A stretch of DNA of 64,000 nt from Tritrichomonas musculus (lineage: Eukaryota > Parabasalia > Tritrichomonadida > Tritrichomonadidae), in the NCBI GenBank assembly GCA_039105265.1, contig JAPFFF010000047.1, forward strand, positions 1-64,000, read 5' to 3'. The position numbers were made by a program, and so were the translations under genes. The notes under the pieces are model-generated. The model had not been told where the DNA came from. It worked only from the letters and a program-made list of their open reading frames with translations, and ran no database searches. The stretch's first letter is position 1; each line of letters opens with the position of its first letter. Shown here one piece after another: positions 31,416 to 39,634 of the stretch.

Positions 31416-34400
31416 TCACTGGATATTGTGATTTACAAGATTGAATTCAATATTTAAGTTTTTTTCGCAATTTTCAAATTCAATATTTATGTTTTCGGTT
31501 TCATTCACATAATGCTGCAACGTCTCAGAAACATCATGCTGCTTCTTTATTTCATTCAAAAAAGCTGCAGTAAATGATTTAGAGAGTTCTTTCTGGTAAG
31601 AAAAAGAAATGAAGTTCATCTTATTTTGGTTTATGTTAGAATTCACAAAATCACTCCACTTTTCTGTCTCAAATTTGTCCTCTCCATCAAGAAGAGATTG
31701 AAATTGCTGATTTTGCTCAGCGCTTAGAGAATTACGGAATTCGTTAATAACTTTTGTGCATGATTCTTTATTTGAACAAAATTGTGAAGATTTTTTAAAG
31801 AATTGGAAATAAAAATCTAATGGAATTTGTGATTCATTCAATATTTTTGTGAAATAATGGATGTACTGATGTAAAACTTGATATAAAATATTAATTATAT
31901 CAATAAAACTTGTCTTATCATAATCATCATTATCGCATATTTTAATAATAGTTATAAAGAGATTCATGAAAAGAATATTGAATGAACTTGAAAGTTTCTG
32001 GAAAAAGTTATTATTTGAAATATCAATTATGGATGATACCAAAAATATATCTGATAGAATGATTGGCAAATATTGAATATTTATATGACCATTTAAGCAC
32101 ACAAAATGAATGAAAGGCAAAATCAAATGAATTTTTAATGCAAATGGTAAACTTTCAGCAACAATATTTAATAACGAATGCGTAAAATAACCAACAAAAC
32201 AATTTGTCATTTCATTATTGCCAGAAATAGATGGAATCGAAAAAAAGGCTCCAAGAAAATTTGACAAAATTGAATCAGACATTGAAAAAGCCAAAATGAA
32301 ATAAAATTTGAAAGCAAAAGAACGAACAATAAATGTCTGCAGATTTGTATAATATTCACTTTTTGTTAGATTTGGTAATTTTGCTTCATAAACAACGTTT
32401 CGCCAAATCATTGACATAAAACAGAAAACACTAGGTGATGTGACCTCTTTACCATTCAATTTAATTATTTGTGAAGTGATTCCTTCATTATTGGAAACCT
32501 TTTCTTGGTTTGATTGGTCAACTCCAAGGAGATAAGGAAACCACGACAGAATGAATTTTGAAATATTTTTATCATTTGAAATAATTTTGATGTTACTATG
32601 AGATGAGAGAACGTTTATTATTCTCTTTATTTCATCGTCATTTGAATTTTGGCTTCCAGTTGATGCAACTGAATGAATAGAAGCTACTGCATAGCCCCAC
32701 AATAAGGCAAAAATTACTGGAAGTAAAGATGTCTTTTTAATATCATTTGTCTCGCCAGTCAGTAAATTAAATGTCTCAGTCCAGACGCTTCTACTGACAA
32801 ACATTGGTGGAATGACGCACAAAAAAGTTGAATCAAACTGAACAGAATTTGGAGCGATTCTTTCACAATTCAATAAAATAGGATACAAGATGAATCTCAT
32901 TCTTATATTGGATGTAATAAAGAGGCCATAAATACTACTTAAAGGAACAGTGTTTATGTTCCTTGTTTTAATTATCATTTTATTTAAAAACAAAGCAAAA
33001 TTCCTTTGAAATTCGTTGTTTTTAATTCTTTGAAATAAGCAAATTGAATCCATATTATAACTGTTGTTATTTGCAAGATTACATTGAATTGATACATTGT
33101 TTTCATCATCAATAACAACTTCATGCAAATCTTCTTGTTGTGACGATATTTCAGTATTTAAATTGCATTGTGTAAACTTGTCTTGTTTATTTAAAATAAA
33201 ATGTGACGCATTAAAAAGCTTGTTAAGAATTATTTGACAATATTTTGATTGATACAAATATTCAAATAATTTTTGATTTCCATTTGAATCAACTGATTTC
33301 ATACAGAAAAAAATTTCAAGTTTCTTTTTTTCTTTGTAAAAATCAAATTCATTAAATGTTTGATAAAGAGCTACAATAATCACATCATGAGGAACATTTG
33401 ACCAAAATTGTTTATGAGAAACAATTTCATCAATTATCTCATTTTTAGGTTTACAATTTAAGAAGAAATCAAATGATTTAAAAAGAATATTTATATTAAC
33501 AAATTGAGGAACTTTTGAATAGATAGTCAGCAAAAATGGAAGAAAATTATAAAAAGAATCCTTAAGAATTGAATATATTTTAAAACATGTCGTCATTATT
33601 AAAAGAAATTCATTCTCTTTTAAATTAGAATTGGCAATTTGATTGATAAACAAATTCTTCTTTTTCCCTGATGAAAAATGAAATGGGAATCCTCGATATT
33701 CAACAGGAAATGTATTCTTATTGAATTGAAAATAATTTTTCAATAATGATGGCGTAATGATAAAAGATTCATTTAAGTGACCTAAGAAAGATGGCCCATT
33801 TTTATATAAGACTTCATTATCATTGCTTATTTTGTCATTTTGATAAATGCGAATCGCTGGACCAATGAACAGAAAAGCAGAAAAAGTTGAAAACTCAAAA
33901 TCAGTCAATTCAAACAATGGATGAGATGGTGCAAAAGAAGCTTTTATCAAATTGACATAAACATCAATATATTGTTGAGCATTTTTCTGATATACAACAT
34001 TTACAATGATGTGGTTCCATTTAAATGGATTCCCAAAAACACCGTATTCAGTTCCATCATAATTTGCATAAATTGAAGAATTTTTCATAAAAATTTGAAG
34101 CTTCTCAGATATAAAGAAAGGAATTTTTACATTTCTTTTAAATGTATCGCTAAATTTGAACCAAAACGAAATTCCTTTAAAATTAACATCAAAAGTATTA
34201 TTATCAAAAAATTCATTGATCTGAAAAAGTGGGAAATGGTCAAATTTTGAATCGCAAAATCTCTCAAAATTTGATGCAGGCATTTCAATTATTTTCTGAA
34301 AAGATTCATCGTTTATATAACGGTTCACTATTTCATTCAAAATTGGAAATTCTTCTTTATTTTGTATCTTATCAAAAAAGTGTTTTCCTAACATGTAAGC

Positions 34401-36155
34401 ATTATAAGGATCAATTGTTTGTGGGCATTTTAAAAGATGAAAAAGTGAAGTGATTTTCAATGGATAAAAATGATATGAATTTTCAAATCCATAAGAAAGA
34501 GTCATTAGGTCTTCTTGACTAATTGTAAAGATTGGATGATCTTTTGGAAGAGATTCAATGTACTTGTCAACTTCATTTATGTATGCGTTCTTTGTGAGTG
34601 AATTTATTAAGAAAGTGAATTGATGAAGATTGATTATTTGATCATTGAAAACTTTATTCAGCCATTCAATACCATTTTCATTGACGAAATATTTCACAAC
34701 TGTTTCATTTTTAACAAATGAATTTCCAAGAGCAACGCAAAGATCACCATTCTTGTTCTCAATGATGATTTTCATCAAACATGAAATGTTTTTCTTTGAA
34801 TTTGAAATAACGAGAAAAATTGAGAGGAACTGTGCATTGTTTGGAAATTTGCCACACATTTGAATAAGCTTGTCAATTACATCTGGTCGAAGTGGCTCTG
34901 ATTTTGGCAAAGTATAAATGTCATAAACTAATTGTGAGAAAGTATAAATCTTCTCAAATAATTGACCTAAAAGGTCAATGTCTATATCAATTACGAATGT
35001 TTTCAAAAAATTGATGTTTGCCAGATTTAGTAAGGATGTTTTATGTAAAAGAATCTGGCCCTCAATTATTTGGACTGCCATTTGAAATTCCTCAAATTTT
35101 GAACCGTTTTTATTCAAAATTGCGAATAAAGGTGAAAGAAAAGGCGAAATGAAATCTGCATCATGTTTTGACAGAACAACAACAGAATTAATTGCATCAC
35201 TAACCGGTGTCAGTTTAGTCACCCATCCGTAGAATGGAACTTTATCGTTTATTTCATGTAACATGTCAGGATAATTTTGAACAATATCATTGAAAATCCA
35301 TTGAAAAAGCGATTTTTGATGCTGTGGAAATTTCTGATAAAACAAAAAGATTTCGCATAAAAAATCAAGATTTAATGGATCAGTGAAAATCAAGTCATTA
35401 AAACTTTCGATAACCGTTTCAGAAGATGCTTGCTGAATCAAATCTGAAAATAAAATGAAATTTTGATTGTTATTCAAAAATAAACGGTCTTGTAAGTTTG
35501 CAGCAACCAATTTTGATAAGACAATAGCGTACTCGATCTGTATTTCATGTTTTATTGGCGTCGATAAAAATGACAGAATTTTTGAAAGGTTTATTTCTCT
35601 TCTCAATTCAAAAGGTGAAATTTCGCAAATTAAATGGCGAAATAAATAGCATAAATCAAAAGATTGCAGTTGTATAAATGATTTATCGAAAAATGCTTGT
35701 ATTTCTTGTTGCTCAGCGAAGCTTGTGAAAAATTTTTCATTTGAAAACAAGATTTCAATCGTAGAAATGTGAGAACTCAGCATTTTTATTGATTCATTGG
35801 TTTCCATGAGCGAAATTATAAAATATGGAAAATTGCAAAAATTAATATCCATTGTAAGTGCAAATATTTTATTTAAAATATCGAATAACAGAGAAAAATT
35901 GTCTTTGTTAAATGCTGATATAGAAGAAAATTGAATTACTTTGGTTATAACTGATTGTATATAATATTTAACTAAATTTTTATTGGTTTCATATGATAAA
36001 AAATCGTTGAAATCATTTAAAAAAGAATGAAAATTAGCTATTGAATTATCTGATTTATAAGAATTCTGAAAGTTAGTAAATGACTCAGTAACACGAATGT
36101 AATATATTGAGCTTGATATCTCTTCTGCCGATGGTTCAAATGATGTTTTGCTCAT
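31416..36155 (-). CDS. BEACH-family-like N-terminal scaffold without a BEACH domain (1579 aa)
   Basis: The start is the ATG at 36153-36155. Residues 1-~640 are helical, armadillo-like repeats. Around 660-820 a beta-rich part appears: FKGISFWFKFSD, then IYANYDGTEYGV, WNHIIVNVVYQ, FSAFLFIGPAIRI and PSFLGHLNESF. This is the pattern of the concanavalin-like domain found in LRBA/neurobeachin-type BEACH proteins. Long helical parts follow to the end. In full BEACH proteins a PH-like domain, BEACH and WD40 repeats come next; here the frame stops before any of them. The protein may be a natural short form, a truncated copy, or a gene whose 3' half has been lost. BEACH proteins act in vesicle traffic and membrane fission or fusion. 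The family call rests on remembered patterns and on layout. Confidence 0.6.
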   Translation of the reverse strand: MSKTSFEPSAEEISSSIYYIRVTESFTNFQNSYKSDNSIANFHSFLNDFNDFLSYETNKNLVKYYIQSVITKVIQFSSISAFNKDNFSLLFDILNKIFALTMDINFCNFPYFIISLMETNESIKMLSSHISTIEILFSNEKFFTSFAEQQEIQAFFDKSFIQLQSFDLCYLFRHLICEISPFELRREINLSKILSFLSTPIKHEIQIEYAIVLSKLVAANLQDRLFLNNNQNFILFSDLIQQASSETVIESFNDLIFTDPLNLDFLCEIFLFYQKFPQHQKSLFQWIFNDIVQNYPDMLHEINDKVPFYGWVTKLTPVSDAINSVVVLSKHDADFISPFLSPLFAILNKNGSKFEEFQMAVQIIEGQILLHKTSLLNLANINFLKTFVIDIDIDLLGQLFEKIYTFSQLVYDIYTLPKSEPLRPDVIDKLIQMCGKFPNNAQFLSIFLVISNSKKNISCLMKIIIENKNGDLCVALGNSFVKNETVVKYFVNENGIEWLNKVFNDQIINLHQFTFLINSLTKNAYINEVDKYIESLPKDHPIFTISQEDLMTLSYGFENSYHFYPLKITSLFHLLKCPQTIDPYNAYMLGKHFFDKIQNKEEFPILNEIVNRYINDESFQKIIEMPASNFERFCDSKFDHFPLFQINEFFDNNTFDVNFKGISFWFKFSDTFKRNVKIPFFISEKLQIFMKNSSIYANYDGTEYGVFGNPFKWNHIIVNVVYQKNAQQYIDVYVNLIKASFAPSHPLFELTDFEFSTFSAFLFIGPAIRIYQNDKISNDNEVLYKNGPSFLGHLNESFIITPSLLKNYFQFNKNTFPVEYRGFPFHFSSGKKKNLFINQIANSNLKENEFLLIMTTCFKIYSILKDSFYNFLPFLLTIYSKVPQFVNINILFKSFDFFLNCKPKNEIIDEIVSHKQFWSNVPHDVIIVALYQTFNEFDFYKEKKKLEIFFCMKSVDSNGNQKLFEYLYQSKYCQIILNKLFNASHFILNKQDKFTQCNLNTEISSQQEDLHEVVIDDENNVSIQCNLANNNSYNMDSICLFQRIKNNEFQRNFALFLNKMIIKTRNINTVPLSSIYGLFITSNIRMRFILYPILLNCERIAPNSVQFDSTFLCVIPPMFVSRSVWTETFNLLTGETNDIKKTSLLPVIFALLWGYAVASIHSVASTGSQNSNDDEIKRIINVLSSHSNIKIISNDKNISKFILSWFPYLLGVDQSNQEKVSNNEGITSQIIKLNGKEVTSPSVFCFMSMIWRNVVYEAKLPNLTKSEYYTNLQTFIVRSFAFKFYFILAFSMSDSILSNFLGAFFSIPSISGNNEMTNCFVGYFTHSLLNIVAESLPFALKIHLILPFIHFVCLNGHINIQYLPIILSDIFLVSSIIDISNNNFFQKLSSSFNILFMNLFITIIKICDNDDYDKTSFIDIINILYQVLHQYIHYFTKILNESQIPLDFYFQFFKKSSQFCSNKESCTKVINEFRNSLSAEQNQQFQSLLDGEDKFETEKWSDFVNSNINQNKMNFISFSYQKELSKSFTAAFLNEIKKQHDVSETLQHYVNETENINIEFENCEKNLNIEFNLVNHNIQ

Positions 36156-36703
36156 AAATTTTTTATTTCTTAAATAGTATTTAAAAAATTCGCCATTATT
36201 TGGCCATGAATTTTAAAAGGGCAAAAGTTTTATGTGATAATACTTACTAATTTACAATTAAATTATTGCTATAAATGCAAATCATTAGTATAAACATTTT
36301 ATTCATAATAATGATGTAAAATAATGCAGAATCAGCTCAAAATTTTTATTTTAAATATTGTATTAATACTCAGAAAAATTGAGAATATTAATAATTTTTT
36401 TATTTTATAAATATATCTGAGTTTGTGAAATAAATTTTCTGTAATATAGCTTATTTTTGATAGCTATAATATTTTGAATTTAAAAGTTCATTATCAAGTA
36501 TATTCGCCATTTTATAATTGTAATTTTGTTACCATATCAATTTTTTTTCCAAAAAACAAAAAAAATGGATTTTATAAAAAATTTGATCAATCAATCAACG
36601 TGAATATCTCTGTTTTGGTTAAAAAAGTTTGAAAATGTCCAGTGAATATGCAAATCTTTTTTTTAATCAAGAATAAAACGGTAACTATTGAAATTTTGTT
36701 TAG
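36156..36703. other. AT-rich region upstream of the BEACH-like gene
   Basis: Nothing beyond AT-rich sequence is seen; the promoter of the leftward BEACH-like gene must lie here. Confidence 0.35.
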
Positions 36704-36928
36704 TTTAAAATTGAGCCATATACAAATAAGGAGAATCCAAAATGTGAGAATTTGCCTCCTTTATTGTATAATGAAAACAATTATCGTGATGATGACTTCA
36801 TTGAAACTTTCATTTCGTGTGAAAAACTTGATATAAATATTCGTCAATGCCAAACTAAACTTAATGCGCTTGGCTATGCATCTGGTGCTAAGATTATACA
36901 TTTATGGAAGAATACCATTTATTTATAA
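36704..36928 (+). pseudogene. Orphan coding fragment of 74 codons, no start
   Basis: A frame without any ATG reads IEPYTNKENPKCENLPPLL, NENNYRDDDFIETF and ALGYASGAKIIHLW before a TAA. Its mixed composition (Pro, Cys, Trp, Asp, Glu, Gly) is unlike chance frames in this AT-rich DNA. A stop lies directly before it. It is probably the 3' remnant of a lost gene or a last exon. No family is recognised. Confidence 0.4.
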
Positions 36929-37038
36929 AACCTTCTTATCCTTATCTCAATGAGAATTTAAAAACCAAAAAAGTTATATATGGCATACTAAATATCTTAA
37001 TTTTGAAAAAATAATAACTGATAATTTTATTAACTCAA

Positions 37039-38232
37039 TTATTCGTTAAGAGAAAGATCATGATCACGTTTTGCTACAATGTTAACATTGACATTTGGAG
37101 CAAGGTCATAATTATTTTCTCTGATCTCATTCAAGATATCTTCAAATGAGGGACGACTCTCATATTCAAACGACAGGCATCTAGATAAGAGGTCAACTCC
37201 GAATTCAGAGATGGATGATGATGGACTTGGCAGCGGAAATTCTTTCTTATTCATTTTCTCTTTCAAAGAATACTTAGGCAATGTTCCAGTGAACAAGAAG
37301 CACAAAATAACCGCAAAAGAATAAACGTCCACCTTGTTACTATATTCTTCATCACCCAACAGTTCAGGTGCTATGAAAATTGACTTTTTCAGACCAATCA
37401 TTGAACTTCTAGTGACACTGAAATTTGGGAAGAAAGATTCGTTGATTTTAGCGAATCCGAAATCGACTATTTTAGCATTCAAAAGTGAATTGAGACGAAT
37501 ATTTTCCATTCTCAAATCACGATGTAACAGGCCACGTTTATGAATATAGATCATTCCATGAATTATTTCAATGATAATTCTTGTTTTTATAGTGTTGCTA
37601 TCATTAAAACTTTTCTTCAAAAATTCATTCAAATCGAAATCAAGATATTCAAGAAACAAGGCAATCGTTGTCATGTCGTTTCTGTCTTCATCTTTGATTT
37701 CTTCAGCTGTGTTTATCCCGTATGTCTTGCAGATGCATGGATGGTCAATTGACAAAAGCAGCTCAAATTCTTTAATCGCATTTTGAACGTGCTGAAAGGC
37801 TTCTTCTTCAGGAAAAAGGACTTTTTTGCACATGACCAAATTCTTCACAATGTCGATGATCTTAGTGCAGATTGAGATTTCATTCTTGCACATTTTCTCA
37901 ATGAAAACATGATTCTTCTCTTCTTGTGTATCAATGAAATAGTTCTTCTCAAAAATTTGATCGTTTTCCTTGTCATCTTTTGCTTTTTCTTCTTCTTTCA
38001 AATGGAAAACAAACGATGAAGAAGTGCTTAATTTTGCTGGCTTTGATTTGGATTCATTGAATTTTAATGGTGACATGCTCAACTTTGTTTCAACTTGCTT
38101 GATTTCATTTGATTTAAGAGGTGATACGTTTAGTTTTGTTTGAATTTGCTTAACTTCATTGATTTTCAGTTGTGAAAAATTAAATTTTGTTTTGTTTTCA
38201 CTTTTTTGCTCATGAATGCTGGCGGATGACAT
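37039..38232 (-). CDS. Protein kinase with a Lys-rich front; probably the 3' half of a Rac-kinase fusion
   Basis: The first ATG is at 38230-38232 (397 residues), but the same frame is open and Lys/Ser/Asp-rich for at least 68 more codons back to 38436, where it meets the 3' end of the Rac-like gene. Three 17-residue repeats (SPLKxNExKQxxTKL type) come before the kinase domain. The kinase domain has HRDLRMEN, IVDFGFAK, APELLGDEEY and KVDVYSFAVIL, and a final RPSFEDIL. No clear glycine-rich loop is seen; MCKKVLF may carry the ATP-binding lysine. The pattern is TKL-like as in many trichomonad kinases. The likely job is Ser/Thr phosphorylation coupled to the Rac-like half upstream, if the two are really one gene. 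Confidence 0.8.
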   Translation of the reverse strand: MSSASIHEQKSENKTKFNFSQLKINEVKQIQTKLNVSPLKSNEIKQVETKLSMSPLKFNESKSKPAKLSTSSSFVFHLKEEEKAKDDKENDQIFEKNYFIDTQEEKNHVFIEKMCKNEISICTKIIDIVKNLVMCKKVLFPEEEAFQHVQNAIKEFELLLSIDHPCICKTYGINTAEEIKDEDRNDMTTIALFLEYLDFDLNEFLKKSFNDSNTIKTRIIIEIIHGMIYIHKRGLLHRDLRMENIRLNSLLNAKIVDFGFAKINESFFPNFSVTRSSMIGLKKSIFIAPELLGDEEYSNKVDVYSFAVILCFLFTGTLPKYSLKEKMNKKEFPLPSPSSSISEFGVDLLSRCLSFEYESRPSFEDILNEIRENNYDLAPNVNVNIVAKRDHDLSLNE

Positions 38233-38396
38233 TTTAAGAATTATCTTTTTGGGTTGTTTGTCATCAGCATTTGTTAGTTGCACTATATTTGAGTCTTTGT
38301 GTTGTTTTTCTTCTAAGTTTTTAGGCGGTTTTTCTTTTGATTTTTTAGATTGTTTGTCTTTTGAGCTTTTTGACTGCTTATCATCGTCCGATAATT

Positions 38397-39082
38397 TTAT
38401 TTTATCTTTAGACTTGTTTTTTTTTTGGATTGCCAAAAAGCTAACTTGGAATCTTTCTTTTTTATTTCTTTTGGCTTCTGTTCTTGATTTATTGATACTT
38501 CTTTAACAATTGGTGTTGGATGTACAACTGCTCTTATTGCAGCGATAAAACCGTCTTTAATATGAGCTAGACTATGGAAATCGCATTCAATATAATCTTT
38601 AGCACCAATTTTTTTCATGATCTTTTGGCCTTCTTTCGTTGAAATTGGATACCATCCTTTTGCTTTGTATTCATCTGCATGTTGAGGGAATTCATCTCTT
38701 TTAGATAGATCTAATCCAACAAGAATATAAGGAACACCTGGGCAATGCTCTTCTATTTCTGGCAAAAATTCAGTTTCAACCTTTTCAAGTGAAAGTTGAG
38801 AAACAAGAGAAAACGCGATAATAAATACATCGGTCTTGGGATATGATAATGGCCTTAATTTTTTATAATCTTCCTGACCAGCCGTATCCCAGAGTTGGAG
38901 GTTAATGGCTTGGTCTTCAAACATAACATTAACTGAATAATTATCAAAAATTGTTGGAATATATTCTCCTGGATCTGAATTTGTAGAGTAAGCGATTAAA
39001 TAAGCTGTTGTTTTTACATATGGTGAACCAACAACTACTAATTTAATATCTGAAAATTAGGAAAAAAAAGAATACGTCTCAT
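38397..39082 (-). CDS. Rac/Rho-like small GTPase with a predicted 26-nt intron and a degenerate P-loop
   Basis: Two exons are proposed: 39076-39082 (ATGAGAC) and 38397-39049, giving 219 residues starting MRHIKLVVVGS. The matches to Rac are YIPTIFDNYSVNV (switch I) and LWDTAGQEDYKKLRPLSYP (switch II), then LVGLDLSKRDEF where Rac has the loop before the insert helix. Compared with Rac GDGAVGKT the P-loop reads GSPYVKTT. The glycine before the lysine is gone and the lysine sits one place early, so normal nucleotide binding is doubtful. The C terminus is Lys-rich and has no CAAX box. The frame stops at 38397 just behind an A10 run (T10 on the plus strand, 38417-38426), where the frame of the downstream kinase continues. 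Likely role: a signalling GTPase or pseudo-GTPase linked to a kinase. Confidence 0.82.
39050..39075 (-). other. Predicted 26-nt spliceosomal intron in the Rac-like gene
   Basis: On the minus strand the stretch begins GTATTC, is T-rich and ends CCTAATTTTCAG. Trichomonas introns end ACTAACACACAG; here CTAA and CAG lie at the same spacing. Removing the 26 nt joins ATGAGAC to ATATTAAA and gives MRHIKLVVVG, the expected start of a Rac protein. Without removal no ATG fits. Very short introns of 23-26 nt have been reported in Trichomonas. Confidence 0.72.
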
Positions 39083-39331
39083 GAAATTGGATTAAGTATT
39101 GAAATATTTATAAAAGTCCACCAAAAAGTCACTTTGAAATTCAATTAAATGTAGATGACTTTTTTTTTACGTTTAATTCAAAAAGTTTTAAAAAAGTTTT
39201 TTTCCATCCGGTGCCAGTTAAGGATAATGTTGGCCTTGTATTGTACCATAAAAAAATGCATTGGATAACTAATGCATACATAATTTTGGCTTTTGAGAAA
39301 ATAATTATGTTTAAAGAAATGATTATATATA

Positions 39332-39508
39332 TCATATTATGATCCCTATACTTTTATGTCCAAATTTTACTTCATGCTTGACTATTTGAATTGCATTTTT
39401 TAGATTCACCAGGTTCTCTACAATTTGTAACTTTTGTTCCGTTATTTTGGTTAACAAATCCTTTTCTTTCTTGTTAGCCAATTGACAATAAAAAAAACTA
39501 TTGAAATT
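39332..39508 (-). other. Coding-like fragment, coiled-coil in character
   Basis: A 58-codon frame without ATG reads ANKKEKDLLTKITEQK and IVENLVNLKNAIQIVKHEV before a TGA. The heptad pattern would suit a coiled coil. It may be the last piece of a lost gene or chance in A-rich sequence. Confidence 0.25.
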
Positions 39509-39634
39509 TCATTGTTTGTCCTTTTATATTTTGCTTATATGTAAATAGCATGAGTAGAGACAAAAAGATATGAAAAAGAAAGAGAAAAAATTCATATATC
39601 AAGTTAATTCTTTAATCCAATTAAATAAATTAAT

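Noticed and set aside
37039-38436. Kinase start at 38436 overlapping the Rac-like gene by 40 bases
   Set aside because: The codon at 38434-38436 is TTG on the minus strand, not ATG. The first ATG is at 38230-38232; the open frame upstream is treated as a fusion signal instead.
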